64,000 nt of DNA from Paraburkholderia ginsengiterrae (GCF_001645125.1 NZ_LXKA01000232.1:1-64000); one strand, 5' to 3'. Shown: positions 43,539 through 53,276, numbered from the stretch's first letter. Program-made: numbers and translations. The notes: generated by a model not told the origin, from the sequence alone.

Positions 43539-44511
43539 CCTCAACATGGTTGAAGCGCTCAATCATGCGCTCGCCTACGAACTGGAGCACGACCCGGCCG
43601 TTGTGCTGCTCGGCGAGGATATCGGCGTGAACGGCGGCGTGTTTCGCGCGACGGTCGGGTTGCAGACGCGCTTCGGCGCGCAGCGGGTGCTCGATACGCC
43701 GCTGGCGGAAACCGGCATTGCCGGCACGGCGATCGGCATGGCGGCCATGGGCCTGAAGCCGGTGGTGGAGATCCAGTTCAGCGGCTTCATTTATCCGGCC
43801 ATCGACAACATTCTCAATCACGCGTCGCGTCTACGGCATCGAACGCGCGGACGGCTGACGTGCCCGCTCGTCATCCGTGCTCCGTCCGGCGCGGGGATTC
43901 ACGCGCCCGAGCATCACTCCGAAAGCCCTGAAGCGCTGTTCACGCACATTCCTGGATTGCGCGTCGTGACGCCGTCGTCGCCGGCGCGCGCCTACGGGTT
44001 GCTGCTCGCGGCGATTCGCGACCCGGACCCGGTGATCTTCTTCGAGCCGACGCGGCTATACCGGCTCTTCAGGCAGGCAGTCGAGGATAACGGCGAAGCG
44101 CTGCCGCTCGATACCTGCCTGACGTTGCGCGAGGGCGCTGACGTCACCCTCGTGAGCTGGGGCGGTGCCGTGCAGGACACGCTGGCCACGGCCGATCTGC
44201 TTGCCGAGGAAGGCGTGATGGCCGAGGTGATCGACGTGGCGACGCTCAAGCCGCTCGACATGAACACGATTCTCGCCTCGGTGGCGAAAACCGGGCGCTG
44301 CGTGATCGTGCACGAGGGGTCGCGCACCGGCGGGGTGGGCGCGGAGATTGCCGCCAACATCGCCGAGCACGGCCTGTACTCGCTGCTCGCCCCCGTGCAG
44401 CGTGTCACCGGTTATGACGTGGTGGTGCCGCTCTACAGACTGGAGAGCCAATATATGCCCGGCACGGAGCGCATCGTCGCCGCCGTGAGGCAGACGCTGG
44501 AGGCGTCGTAA
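43531..44511 (+). CDS. 2-oxoacid dehydrogenase E1 component, beta subunit
   Basis: 326 residues with the transketolase-like pyrimidine-binding domain first (EALNHALAYELEHDPAVVLL, EDIGVNGGVFRATVGLQTRF, DTPLAETGIAGTAIGMA) and the C-terminal domain last (GVMAEVIDVATLKPLDMNTI, HEGSRTGGVGAEIAA). It completes the heterotetrameric E1. It is 4 bp before the E2 gene, part of the same operon. Confidence 0.95.
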   Translation: MADLNMVEALNHALAYELEHDPAVVLLGEDIGVNGGVFRATVGLQTRFGAQRVLDTPLAETGIAGTAIGMAAMGLKPVVEIQFSGFIYPAIDNILNHASRLRHRTRGRLTCPLVIRAPSGAGIHAPEHHSESPEALFTHIPGLRVVTPSSPARAYGLLLAAIRDPDPVIFFEPTRLYRLFRQAVEDNGEALPLDTCLTLREGADVTLVSWGGAVQDTLATADLLAEEGVMAEVIDVATLKPLDMNTILASVAKTGRCVIVHEGSRTGGVGAEIAANIAEHGLYSLLAPVQRVTGYDVVVPLYRLESQYMPGTERIVAAVRQTLEAS

Positions 44512-44515
44512 AACC

Positions 44516-45640
44516 ATGAAAGTCTTCAAGCTGCCCGATCTCGGGGAAGGTCTTCAGGAAGCGGAGATCGTCGAATGGCATGTCGCTAGCGGCGAAGAGG
44601 TGCGCGCCGATCAACCGCTCGTGTCCGTCGAAACGGCGAAGGCCATCGTCGAGATTCCGTCGCCGCAATCGGGCCGTATCGCGAAGCTGTTCGGCCAGAA
44701 GGGCGACGTCGTGCATCTCGGCGCGCCGCTCGCCGCCTTCGAAGGCGAGGGCGGCGAGGCCGATGCCGGCACCGTGGTCGGCCATATGGAGGTCGGCCAG
44801 CACGTCGTGCGGGAAACGCCGGCCGCGCCTGGTGGCGGCGCGAGCGGCAGCGGCGCGGCGCGCGGCGTGATCAAGGCGATTCCCGCGGCGCGGGCGCTCG
44901 CACGCAAGCTGGATGTCGATCTGACGATGGTCACGCCATCGGGGCCGGACGGCGTCATTACGGCGGCGGACGTGCAGCGCGTCGCGAAGGTCCTCGCCGA
45001 ACTGGGGCCACCCGAAGTGCTGCGCGGCGTGCGGCGCGCGATGGCACAGAACATGGCGCGCGCGCAGAGCGAAGTGGCGGCGGCGACCGTGATCGACGAT
45101 GCCGATATTCACGCGTGGCAGCCCCATACCGACGTCACGATCCGGCTGATCCGCGCGCTGGTGGCGGGATGCCGCGCCGAACCGGGGCTCAACGCCTGGT
45201 TCGACGGACGCACGGAACGGCGCCACGTGCTCGAGAAAATCGACGTAGGCATCGCCGTCGATCTGCCGGATGGCCTATTCGTGCCAGTGTTGCGCAACGT
45301 TGCGCTGCGTGATCCGGCCGATCTGCGCGACGGCCTCGACCGCATGCGCGCCGACATCCGGGCGCGCAAGATTCCGCCGGAGGAAATGCGCGGCAATACG
45401 ATCACGCTGTCGAATTTCGGCATGATCGCCGGCAAGTATGCGGCGCCGATCGTGGTGCCGCCCACGGTCGCGATTCTCGGCGCCGGGCGCATTCACGAGC
45501 AGGTCGTGGCGGAAGCCGGCGTGCCCGCCGTGCATCGCATCCTGCCGCTGAGCCTGACCTTCGATCACCGGGTCGTCACCGGCGGTGAGGCGGCGCGCTT
45601 TCTGGCGGCGGCGATAGCGGATCTGCGCATGGCGCGGTAG
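44516..45640 (+). CDS. dihydrolipoamide acyltransferase (E2), one lipoyl domain
   Basis: 374 residues. An N-terminal lipoyl domain (about 1-78) has the lipoylation Lys in VETAKAIVEI, then a linker, a peripheral subunit-binding domain with IPAARALARKLDVDL (about 120-155), then the catalytic acyltransferase domain from about 160. The active-site motif H-x-x-x-D-G reads HRVVTG here: His is kept and Asp is Thr. The operon has no E3; a dihydrolipoamide dehydrogenase from elsewhere must be used. Confidence 0.93.
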   Translation: MKVFKLPDLGEGLQEAEIVEWHVASGEEVRADQPLVSVETAKAIVEIPSPQSGRIAKLFGQKGDVVHLGAPLAAFEGEGGEADAGTVVGHMEVGQHVVRETPAAPGGGASGSGAARGVIKAIPAARALARKLDVDLTMVTPSGPDGVITAADVQRVAKVLAELGPPEVLRGVRRAMAQNMARAQSEVAAATVIDDADIHAWQPHTDVTIRLIRALVAGCRAEPGLNAWFDGRTERRHVLEKIDVGIAVDLPDGLFVPVLRNVALRDPADLRDGLDRMRADIRARKIPPEEMRGNTITLSNFGMIAGKYAAPIVVPPTVAILGAGRIHEQVVAEAGVPAVHRILPLSLTFDHRVVTGGEAARFLAAAIADLRMAR

Positions 45641-45767
45641 CGGCTGCCTGCATCCGGCGTGCCCGGTCCGGCCGCGCGCCGCTTTTCCCACGCGAGCCAA
45701 AGCGACCTATCCTTAAGGAATCGCGCGCGATCCGCGCCGGTCTTGTTTCTTCCTGAGGAGGTGCGTC

Positions 45768-46253
45768 ATGGCAATGTCTGCCACTCTTGAAAACTGCCTG
45801 CGCAGCAAGGGCTCCCAGTACGAAATCGTGCATCATCCGTATAGCCATTCCAGTGTCGAAAGCGCGGCGGCCGCGCATATTCCGGGTGACCGCCTTGCCA
45901 AAACCGTGCTGTTCGAGGACGAACACGGCTACGTGGCGGCCGTGCTGCCATCCACTTACGCCGTGCGGCTCTCAGAGCTGTGGGCCAAGACCGGGCGCAA
46001 GCTCGTGCTGGCCAAGGAAGTCGATCTGCGCGAACTGTTCAAGGATTGCGACGCGGGCGCGCTGCCGCCGGTCTGCACGGCCTATGGCATGCGCACCTAT
46101 CTCGACGAAAGCCTTGCGCTGCAGCCGGACATCTATTTCGAAGCCGGCGATCATGAAGAGCTGATTCATATGGGCACGGATCAATTCCTCGAATTGATGG
46201 ATAGCGCCGAGCGGACCCGCTTTGCTCGCCGCATGCAGGGTATGCCGATGTGA
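45768..46253 (+). CDS. YbaK/EbsC-type aminoacyl-tRNA deacylase-like protein
   Basis: 161 residues. The fold pattern of YbaK/ProX proteins is visible: EIVHHPYSHSSVESAAAAH, then DRLAKTVLFEDEHGYVAAVL with the conserved Lys, and a middle stretch with DESLALQPDIYFEAGDHEEL. Family members clear mischarged amino acids from tRNA. GAGGAGG lies 7 bp before the ATG. It is probably monocistronic, between the dehydrogenase operon and the BON-domain gene. Confidence 0.85.
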   Translation: MAMSATLENCLRSKGSQYEIVHHPYSHSSVESAAAAHIPGDRLAKTVLFEDEHGYVAAVLPSTYAVRLSELWAKTGRKLVLAKEVDLRELFKDCDAGALPPVCTAYGMRTYLDESLALQPDIYFEAGDHEELIHMGTDQFLELMDSAERTRFARRMQGMPM

Positions 46254-46335
46254 GCGTTGTCTCCTGAGGCGTCCAGCCACGGTGCGGTACGGCATCAAGG
46301 ACGCCGAATCGTCCAACCATTGCGCGAGGCGGAAC

Positions 46336-47073
46336 ATGCAACGCAGCGATACGGTCCTGAAGCAGGTGATGGCTGACTTCGAACGCGAATCTCACGTGAA
46401 GCTCCAGCATCACCCTATTCATATGAGTTTCGACGACGGCGCCTTGACCGTGGCAGGCGAGGTGCCGGACGTCGCATCGAAGAAGCGCCTTTTGCAACTG
46501 ACCCGGTTGCACGGGGAGGGCAAACGTCTGGTCGATCAGCTGCGTGTCGCCGTCAATCCGCCGGTCGGCGACGGCGAGTTGCGCACGCGTGTTTGCGAAC
46601 GGCTGGCGCAGGCGGTGGAGTTCCGCAACTGCGTGATCTGCGCGCGCGTCAAAGGTCAGCTCGAAGTCCTGCGCGGCACCATGGATCAGGCGGGCAATGA
46701 CGGCAGCGGTGTGGTCGAAGTGACGGTCGACGATGGCGTGGTGACCTTGACGGGCCAGGTGATCAGCCTGTCGCACCGGCGCCTCGCGAGTGTGACCGCG
46801 TGGTGGGTCGGCGGCTGCGGTGACGTGGTGAATCTGCTGGAGTTGGCGCCCGCGGAAACGGACGGCGACGATGAGATCTCCGACGCCATGCAGCTCGTGC
46901 TCGAAACCGATCGGTTCGTGCGTGCCGAGCAGATCACCATCAATGTGGAAAACCACCGGATTACGCTGGCGGGCTGGGTGGCGACCGAAGCCGAAAAGCG
47001 CCAGGCGGAGCAGGACGCCTGGTGTCTGGATGCCATCGAGGGAGTGGTCAATCAGATCCGCGTGCGGGCCTGA
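46336..47073 (+). CDS. BON-domain protein, three repeats
   Basis: 245 residues from ATG 46336; the frame is open further upstream but overlaps the ybaK-like gene. Three BON-like repeats of about 70 residues can be seen, each with the pattern V-x-V-D-D-G-x-V-x-L-x-G-x-V (about 30-45, 130-145) and the last with NVENHRITLAGWVATEAEK (about 200). No signal peptide, unlike periplasmic OsmY. BON domains bind membranes or phospholipids. Function unknown. Confidence 0.85.
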   Translation: MQRSDTVLKQVMADFERESHVKLQHHPIHMSFDDGALTVAGEVPDVASKKRLLQLTRLHGEGKRLVDQLRVAVNPPVGDGELRTRVCERLAQAVEFRNCVICARVKGQLEVLRGTMDQAGNDGSGVVEVTVDDGVVTLTGQVISLSHRRLASVTAWWVGGCGDVVNLLELAPAETDGDDEISDAMQLVLETDRFVRAEQITINVENHRITLAGWVATEAEKRQAEQDAWCLDAIEGVVNQIRVRA

Positions 47074-47140
47074 TGGGCCTGATAGTGGCGCTTATGCCGG
47101 GCCCGGCAACGGGCCCAGCGACGACCCGCGATGGCGTGCG

Positions 47141-48307
47141 TTATTTCTCAGCGTCCGTGGAGGCCATCCGAAACACCGAGATACCCTCCATCGGGTCCAG
47201 GGTCTCGCGCCACGGTGCCCGCGCGAGCAGGCGGGTCGTGTCTTCATAGCCCGCGGCCCAGCGTTTCTCAATCCCCGCTGACGAAAAATCGATGTCCCGG
47301 TTCAGGTCGTCGTTATCGAATGCGGGCGCGTCGAGTTCCAGTACCTGCATGGTCGTGCCACAGCCCCAGCCGAGGAGCGCCTGCAGTTCCGGCGTCTTGC
47401 GCTGATCTTCCGGGATGTGCTGGCTGAGTTCGCGAATCACGTGACGCAACCGGTGAATCTGCTTCTGCCGGTCGAGATGGCTTTCCGCGCGGCTCGAATA
47501 CTGAATGTCGCGCTGGCGGCTCATGACCTGCAGGATGGACTCGGGTTCGGGTCCGTTCGACGGCCACAACTGCACCGAAAAAATCACCGAGCTGCGGCGT
47601 GGGCGGTCGTCGAGCACGGCTTCCAGCGGCGTGTTCGAGTAGATGCCGCCGTCCCAGTACGATTCGCCTTCAAGACGCACCGAAGGAAAGCCAGGTGGAA
47701 ACGCCGCGGATGCCATCACGTGCTCGACGTCCATGGGCGCATCGCGATTGGTGAAATAGCGCATTCGTCCGCTGCGGACATTGACGGTGCCCACCGTCAG
47801 CCGCGTTGCCTTGCTGTTCAGATAATCGAAATCGACCAATGAAGACAAGGTTTCGCGCAACGGGTCGGTCGAATAGAACGCCGCGTTCTCCGAACCGACT
47901 CGCGTCTGAATCCCTGCCCATGACGACGGCCGGGGCGTGAAGAAAGACGGCACGCCTTGCGTGACGATCGCGAGGTCGCGCGACCAGTTGGCGAGCCCTG
48001 GCCACCACCCGCTCAATGCGTCAAAGCCATGCCGCGCCACGCCGTTCCAGAACTGCTTCAATCGCTCGATGCGGTGCTCGGGCAGATTGCCGGCTATGAT
48101 CGCGCCGTTGATCGCGCCGATCGACGTGCCGATCACCCAGTCGGGTTTGACCTTGCCGTCGTGCATGGCCTGATAGACGCCCGCCTGGTACGCGCCTAGG
48201 GCGCCGCCGCCCTGAAAGACAAGCACGACCTGTCCGGGAATGTCCGGCGCGCCCGCCGTTCGAGCGGACGTGTCAGCGTCGCGTTTGCCTTGCGTCTTGT
48301 TGCCCAT
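47141..48307 (-). CDS. patatin-like phospholipase with DUF3734 domain
   Basis: 388 residues from ATG 48307 (GGGAGA upstream). The oxyanion hole VLVFQGGGALGAYQAGVYQA and the nucleophile GTSIGAING (Ser about 77) give the patatin fold, with the catalytic Asp in YWDGGIYSNTP. The C-terminal part from about residue 250 (RAESHLDRQKQIHRLRHVI) matches DUF3734. It is probably an intracellular lipid acyl hydrolase. It is convergent with the BON-domain gene. Confidence 0.92.
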   Translation of the reverse strand: MGNKTQGKRDADTSARTAGAPDIPGQVVLVFQGGGALGAYQAGVYQAMHDGKVKPDWVIGTSIGAINGAIIAGNLPEHRIERLKQFWNGVARHGFDALSGWWPGLANWSRDLAIVTQGVPSFFTPRPSSWAGIQTRVGSENAAFYSTDPLRETLSSLVDFDYLNSKATRLTVGTVNVRSGRMRYFTNRDAPMDVEHVMASAAFPPGFPSVRLEGESYWDGGIYSNTPLEAVLDDRPRRSSVIFSVQLWPSNGPEPESILQVMSRQRDIQYSSRAESHLDRQKQIHRLRHVIRELSQHIPEDQRKTPELQALLGWGCGTTMQVLELDAPAFDNDDLNRDIDFSSAGIEKRWAAGYEDTTRLLARAPWRETLDPMEGISVFRMASTDAEK

Positions 48308-48448
48308 TGCAGGTCTCCCGGCTGAATGCCGCAGTGCCGGTGATTTTGCCACGTGTCGGGCCGGACCGGCGCGAGTCAAAGCGTGGACGAGCGCGCTTCT
48401 GCTGAATTGCGGCGAGACGGCCGCTGTGCCTGGCGGACTTCATCCCGC

Positions 48449-49639
48449 TCAGACCATGGAGACAACGCTGTTGAGCAGCGTCTTCACGAGTACCGACTGG
48501 CGCGTCGCGCCGGTCTTAGCGAACACGCCGCGCAAGTGCGCGCGCGCGGTATTTTTGGTCATGCCGAGCGCGTCGGCGGCTTCGTCGAGCGTGAGGCCAT
48601 CGACCAGCAGCAGCGCGACCTCGGTTTCGGTCGGCGTCAGGCGAAACAGTTTGCGCAGCATGGCGCGTGAGTTTTTCGGCGAGCCTGCGGGATCGCGAAT
48701 AAAGACGGCGACGGCCGGCCGTCGCCGCTTGTCCTCGGCGCAATAGTTCAGCGGAATGGGACGGATCAGCACACTGAGCGGCATGTCGCCCGCCGGCCGC
48801 GACAAGGTGGTCGCCTCGACGCATGACGTAGCGGCGATCAGGTGGTTGTTGATGCCCGACTGGATCGCCTTCTGGAATTTGCGGTTTTCCAGCGGACAGT
48901 GCGCGTGCAAGGCGTCCTGGCTGACATAGATGCCGTCGCGCTTCGCGAACAGGCGATCGGCCGCGCCATTGCTCTTCATGATCTTGCCGTGTTCGTCGAG
49001 GATCACGGAGCCCACCAGCATGCGATCGATCGTGCCCGCGTACAGCGTGCGCTCGGATTCGAGCACATCCAGTATGGAGTGCAGATCAACGGCGCGTTTC
49101 AGATGCGGCAGAACAATGGTGATCAATGCCTTGTCGGCCTCGTCATAGTCGCGGCCGCGATGGGCCCGGCTGACAAAGAACGCGCACTCCACGCCGTCGT
49201 CGGTATGGATGTTGGCCGCGAGGATGTAGCGCAGATCGAGCGGCTTCAGGTATTGCAGATAGAAGTCGTGCTCACGCCAGGCGGCTTCGCCGAACAGTTC
49301 GTCCGCCGTGAGCACCTGACCCGCCGGGAGGCGGGTGAACGGACAGATCGCGTAGTAGTGTTCGCTGTACGAAGGCTCGCCCGGCAATAGCGTCCCGTAC
49401 GAGGACGCATTGACGATCAGGCCGGGCCGCTCGCTTGCCGGATTGCGCAGCACCAGCGTGACAAAACTGGCGTCGAGCCGCTGCCGGATCCATTCCAGCA
49501 GGCTCGACCATGGCGTCGTCTCTGTCGGCCCCTGATAGACGAGGCCGAGCAGCGCGCTCAGTTGCCGGGGGGCGAGCGCGGCGGCGTCGAAGCAATCGGA
49601 AGCGGTATTGCTGCAATCAGGCTGATGCTGCATCGACAT
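48449..49639 (-). CDS. LuxR-type (HTH_LuxR) transcriptional regulator
   Basis: 396 residues. The C-terminal ~65 residues are a LuxR DNA-binding domain: FRLTPTETEVALLLVDGLTL, then LGMTKNTARAHLRGVFAKTG. The N-terminal ~320 residues form a sensor with no autoinducer-binding signature; a PAS-like stretch is possible around 200-240 (DEHGKIMKSNGAADRLFA). It lies downstream of cysNC, in the same direction, 122 bp away, with two inverted repeats in between. Best candidate to read the palindromes shared by the cysD and DUF1214 promoters (inference). Confidence 0.9.
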   Translation of the reverse strand: MSMQHQPDCSNTASDCFDAAALAPRQLSALLGLVYQGPTETTPWSSLLEWIRQRLDASFVTLVLRNPASERPGLIVNASSYGTLLPGEPSYSEHYYAICPFTRLPAGQVLTADELFGEAAWREHDFYLQYLKPLDLRYILAANIHTDDGVECAFFVSRAHRGRDYDEADKALITIVLPHLKRAVDLHSILDVLESERTLYAGTIDRMLVGSVILDEHGKIMKSNGAADRLFAKRDGIYVSQDALHAHCPLENRKFQKAIQSGINNHLIAATSCVEATTLSRPAGDMPLSVLIRPIPLNYCAEDKRRRPAVAVFIRDPAGSPKNSRAMLRKLFRLTPTETEVALLLVDGLTLDEAADALGMTKNTARAHLRGVFAKTGATRQSVLVKTLLNSVVSMV

Positions 49640-49665
49640 GTCCAGCGTCTCCCATGGAACATGGC

Positions 49666-49710
49666 CTCAGGTTCGTGTTGCTTGGTTCGCCTCAATCATA
49701 CGAACCTGAG
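49666..49710. promoter_or_regulatory. inverted repeat upstream of the luxR-type gene
   Basis: CTCAGGTTCGT (49666-49676) and ACGAACCTGAG (49700-49710), a perfect 11-bp dyad with a 23-bp spacer, 27 bp before the luxR-type start. It could be an operator or a 5'-leader stem. Confidence 0.5.
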
Positions 49711-49712
49711 TG

Positions 49713-49751
49713 CCGCCCGCGTCGTCCGTTTGATCTAGACGACGCGGGCGG
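49713..49751 (-). terminator. perfect hairpin after cysNC
   Basis: CCGCCCGCGTCGTC pairs with GACGACGCGGGCGG (14 bp, 11-nt loop), 11 bp past the cysNC stop. There is no T-run, so it may slow or attenuate readthrough into the luxR-type gene rather than stop it fully. Confidence 0.5.
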
Positions 49752-49761
49752 GGTGGCCGTG

Positions 49762-51666
49762 CTAATCCGGCCGACCGCCGGCCAGCAGATGCGCGACGAT
49801 GCGCCCGGCGGCCTGTTCCGGTGTGTCGGCCGTGGTGTCGATACGGATCTCCGGGTGTTGCGGCGGCTCATACGGCGAGTCGATGCCGGTGAAATTCCTC
49901 AGTTCGCCGCGCCGCGCTTTCTTGTACAGCCCCTTGGGGTCGCGCTGTTCGGCGACGTCGATGGGCGTGTCGACGAATATCTCGACGAACATGTCTGGGC
50001 CGGCCAGCGCGCGCGCCATGTTCCGTTCGGCGCGGAAGGGCGAGATAAAGGACACCAGCGTGATCAGACCGGCGTCGGCCATCAGACGCGCCACCTCGGC
50101 CACCCGACGGATATTCTCGACCCGGTCGGCCTCGGAGAAACCGAGGTCCTTGTTCAAACCGTGGCGCACGTTGTCGCCGTCGAGCAAGTAGGTGTGCTTG
50201 CCGAGCGCGTGCAGCTTCTTCTCGACCAGGTTGGCGATGGTCGACTTGCCGGCGCCCGACAAGCCGGTGAACCACACAATGCGCGGCGTCTGATTCTTGA
50301 GCGCCGCATGGGCTTTGCAATCGACGTCGACGGCCTGCCAGTGCACGTTCTGCGAGCGCCGCAACGCGAAATGCAGCATGCCCGCGCCGACCGTATTGTT
50401 GGTCATCCGGTCGATGACGATAAAGCCGCCCGTATCGCGATTCTCCGTGTAGGGATCGAAGGCGATCGGCTGGTCGAGGCTGAGATTGCACACGCCGATC
50501 TCGTTGAGCTCGAGTGTGCGGGCCGCCATATGGTCGAGCGTGTTGACGTTGACCCGGTATTTCGGTTGCGCGCTCGTCGCGCCGACCAGCCGTGTGCCGA
50601 TCTTCAGCAGATACGGACGGCCCGGCAGCATCGGTTCCTCGCTCATCCAGACGAGTGTCGCTTCAAACTGGTCGGCGACCGCCGGCGGCGCGTCGGCGCG
50701 CGCGATCACGTCGCCGCGGCTGATGTCGATTTCGTCTGCGAGGGTGAGCGTGACCGACTGGCCGCACGCTGCCGTATCGCATTCGCCCGCCGCGGTGATG
50801 ATGGCCGTGATGCGGCTTTCCTTGCCGGACGGCAGCACGCGGATGCGCTCGCCGCGGCGGATGTCGCCGGAGACGATGTTGCCCGCATAGCCGCGAAAGT
50901 TCAGGTTCGGCCGGTTGACCCACTGAACCGGCAGACGGAATGGGGCGCTGCGTTGCGCGTCGTCTTCGATCGGCACGCTCTCCAGATACGTCATCAACGC
51001 GGGCCCGCGATACCACGGTGTGTTGGCGCTGGGTTCCGTGACGTTGTCGCCGCGCAGCGCGGACATGGCGATGCAGGTGATGTGCGCGAGGCCGATCTGG
51101 GCGGCGAACTCCCGATACTCCGCCTCGATCCTGTCGAACACCTCCTGCGCGTAGCCGACCATATCCAGCTTGTTGATCGCCACCACCACGCGCCGGATGC
51201 CGATCAGCGACACCAGGTAGCTATGACGGCGCGTCTGCGTCAGCACGCCCTTGCGTGCATCGATCAGGATGATCGCGACGTCGGCGGTGGAGGCGCCGGT
51301 CACCATATTGCGCGTGTACTGCTCGTGCCCCGGCGTATCGGCGACGATGAACTTGCGCTTATCCGTCGAGAAGAAGCGGTAGGCGACGTCGATGGTGATG
51401 CCCTGTTCGCGCTCGGCGGCGAGGCCATCGACGAGCAGCGCGAAGTCGAGCTCGCCGCCTTGCGTGCCGGCTCTCTTCGAATCCGCTTCGAGCTGGCTCA
51501 ACTGGTCTTCGAACAGCATCTTCGACTCGTACAACAGCCGGCCGATCAGCGTGCTCTTGCCGTCGTCGACGCTGCCGCAGGTGATGAAACGCAGCAGTCC
51601 TTTGGTTTGATGCACCGACAGATATTGCTCGATGTCGTCGGCAATCAGCGTGGAGACGTGTGCCAT
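49762..51666 (-). CDS. cysNC: sulfate adenylyltransferase subunit 1 / APS kinase fusion
   Basis: 634 residues. Residues 1 to about 445 are CysN, an EF-Tu-like GTPase with P-loop GSVDDGKST, the DTPGHEQY switch and INKLD; it drives ATP sulfurylase made by CysD. Residues from about 450 are CysC (APS kinase) with P-loop GLSGAGKST and [16 protein letters not shown], ending GGRPD. The fusion makes PAPS from sulfate and ATP in two steps. The ATG overlaps the cysD stop, so translation is coupled. No PAPS reductase or sulfite reductase gene is present, which fits a supply for sulfotransferases rather than assimilation. Confidence 0.96.
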   Translation of the reverse strand: MAHVSTLIADDIEQYLSVHQTKGLLRFITCGSVDDGKSTLIGRLLYESKMLFEDQLSQLEADSKRAGTQGGELDFALLVDGLAAEREQGITIDVAYRFFSTDKRKFIVADTPGHEQYTRNMVTGASTADVAIILIDARKGVLTQTRRHSYLVSLIGIRRVVVAINKLDMVGYAQEVFDRIEAEYREFAAQIGLAHITCIAMSALRGDNVTEPSANTPWYRGPALMTYLESVPIEDDAQRSAPFRLPVQWVNRPNLNFRGYAGNIVSGDIRRGERIRVLPSGKESRITAIITAAGECDTAACGQSVTLTLADEIDISRGDVIARADAPPAVADQFEATLVWMSEEPMLPGRPYLLKIGTRLVGATSAQPKYRVNVNTLDHMAARTLELNEIGVCNLSLDQPIAFDPYTENRDTGGFIVIDRMTNNTVGAGMLHFALRRSQNVHWQAVDVDCKAHAALKNQTPRIVWFTGLSGAGKSTIANLVEKKLHALGKHTYLLDGDNVRHGLNKDLGFSEADRVENIRRVAEVARLMADAGLITLVSFISPFRAERNMARALAGPDMFVEIFVDTPIDVAEQRDPKGLYKKARRGELRNFTGIDSPYEPPQHPEIRIDTTADTPEQAAGRIVAHLLAGGRPD

Positions 51667-52562
51667 CAGAAGTAGCCCTCCTGTTTTTTCTTTTCCATCG
51701 AACCGGCCGAATCGCTGTCGATCAGCCGTCCTTGACGTTCCGAGGTTTTCGCCAGCAGCATTTCCTGAATGATGCCGGTCAGCGTATCGGCTTCGCTCTC
51801 GATCGCGCCGGTGAGCGGATAGCAGCCCAGCGTGCGAAAGCGCACTTTCTTCATCTGCGGCACCTCATTTTTTCGCAGCGGCATGCGTTCGTCGTCGACC
51901 ATGATGAGCGTGCCGTCACGTTCCACGACCGGGCGCTCCCTTGCGAAATAGAGCGGCACGATCGGAATCTGATTCAGGTAGATGTATTGCCAGATGTCCA
52001 GCTCGGTCCAGTTCGAAATCGGAAACACGCGGATGCTTTCGCCCTTGCGTTTGCGCGCGTTATACAGGCGCCAGAGTTCGGGGCGCTGCATCTTCGGGTC
52101 CCAGCGGTGCTGTTCGGAACGGATCGAAAAAATGCGTTCCTTGGCGCGCGATTTTTCTTCGTCGCGGCGTGCGCCGCCGAATGCCGCGTCGAATCCGTAG
52201 TGGTCGAGCGCCTGTTTCAGCCCCTGCGTTTTCCAGATGTCCGTATGAACCGCGGAACCGTGGGTGAACGGATTGACGTTCTTTTCGATGCCTTCGGGAT
52301 TGACGTGTACCCGCAAATCAAGGCCGAGCCGTTCGACGGTCTGGTCGCGGAACGCGATCATCTCGCGGAATTTCCACGTCGTATCGACGTGCAGCAGCGT
52401 AAAAGGCGGCTTGGCCGGATAAAAGGCCTTGAGCGCGAGGTGCAGCATGACCGAACTGTCTTTGCCGATCGAGTACAGCATGACCGGGTTTTCGCATTCG
52501 GCCACCACCTCGCGCATGATGTGGATGCTCTCCGCCTCCAGCCGCTCCAAGTGAGTCAACAT
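51666..52562 (-). CDS. cysD: sulfate adenylyltransferase subunit 2
   Basis: 298 residues. The PP-loop ATP pyrophosphatase motif is [20 protein letters not shown] (about 29-48), and [15 protein letters not shown] with [14 protein letters not shown] are CysD signatures. With CysN it forms ATP sulfurylase, which makes APS. It starts at ATG 52562, and the palindrome at 52657-52668 lies about 95 bp upstream. Confidence 0.96.
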   Translation of the reverse strand: MLTHLERLEAESIHIMREVVAECENPVMLYSIGKDSSVMLHLALKAFYPAKPPFTLLHVDTTWKFREMIAFRDQTVERLGLDLRVHVNPEGIEKNVNPFTHGSAVHTDIWKTQGLKQALDHYGFDAAFGGARRDEEKSRAKERIFSIRSEQHRWDPKMQRPELWRLYNARKRKGESIRVFPISNWTELDIWQYIYLNQIPIVPLYFARERPVVERDGTLIMVDDERMPLRKNEVPQMKKVRFRTLGCYPLTGAIESEADTLTGIIQEMLLAKTSERQGRLIDSDSAGSMEKKKQEGYF

Positions 52563-52652
52563 CGTGAGTCTCCTTTGTCGTTTGCAGGACCCCGTGACGA
52601 AGAGCCAGGGCCGCGCATGAAGGAGACAGTACCGGTCGGGCGGGTGTCGGTT

Positions 52653-52675
52653 CTTCGTCCGACCGGACTAAAAAA
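52653..52675 (-). promoter_or_regulatory. palindromic operator site A (cysD promoter)
   Basis: The core GTCCG-AC-CGGAC (52657-52668) is a perfect dyad. Read toward cysD it is TTTTTAGTCCGGTCGGACGAAG. Over 18 bp (TAGTCCGGTCGGACGAAG) it is identical to site C before the DUF1214 operon, in the same orientation to its gene. Confidence 0.7.
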
Positions 52676-52714
52676 GACAAGGGGACGGCGTGATCTGCGA
52701 TGGGTGAGCACGTT

Positions 52715-52984
52715 TTACGGGGGCGGGAGGCGATCAGGCAACGGCCGGTTCCGCGGCAAGCGCGGAAAGGTCAGGCCATCGTGGGCCACCGCCGCGTAAG
52801 CAGACTTGGTCATGGCGACACCGGCCGCGACGTTGCGGTGATACTTGACGAGCGCAATTGTGAGCCGGCCGGCGGGCGTCCTGTCTTCGTTGGCGCCGGA
52901 CTTGATGAAGCGGTTGCGCAGCGCGAGTGGGTCGATTTTTACGGGAGAGAACTGCGAGGCCGCCTCGGGATAGGCGTGTTGCAT
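52715..52984 (-). pseudogene. NADH:flavin oxidoreductase (OYE family) N-terminal remnant
   Basis: From the ATG at 52984 the frame encodes FSPVKIDPLALRNRFIKSGA, then ALVKYHRNVAAGVAMTKSAY and AVAHDGLTF. This is the FMN-binding start of old-yellow-enzyme family proteins (2,4-dienoyl-CoA reductase / BaiCD-like), which run to about 350-400 residues. After about 75 residues the similarity ends in unrelated Pro/Arg-rich sequence and stops. It lies upstream of cysD, beyond site A, in the same direction. I see no sign of the remaining 300 residues. Confidence 0.7.
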
Positions 52985-53276
52985 GCGTGGCTGCACTCGC
53001 CGTCGCCATCGGCTGCCTTCGCGCTTCTTCCCATGACAACGCGTCGCTGGTTGAGCAGCTACGAACCGTTGCACGCGAAGCCGCGTCGAACCTCCAGTTC
53101 GAACTGGGCCAGTTACGGGGACTGTGCGATGTGTCGATATCCGATCTGAAATTGCGTCAACCCCTCCAAGCCATCGACCTGTGTGCGGTCGGGCCGTCCA
53201 TATTCACGAGGCATTAACCCTGACTTTGGTATTCCAATAAAACTTCGTAATGCTAAGTTAACGTGCTTGACAAAAA
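52985..53276. other. stretch without recognisable gene
   Basis: The only open frame (52927-53217 +) gives a short Arg/Ala-rich then Leu-rich peptide with no known pattern. Composition becomes AT-richer near 53230, before the vgrG remnant. Confidence 0.35.

Noticed and set aside
52927-53217. 96-codon open frame with a hydrophobic stretch
   Set aside because: Overlaps the OYE remnant on the other strand, has no ribosome site or family pattern, and is probably chance.
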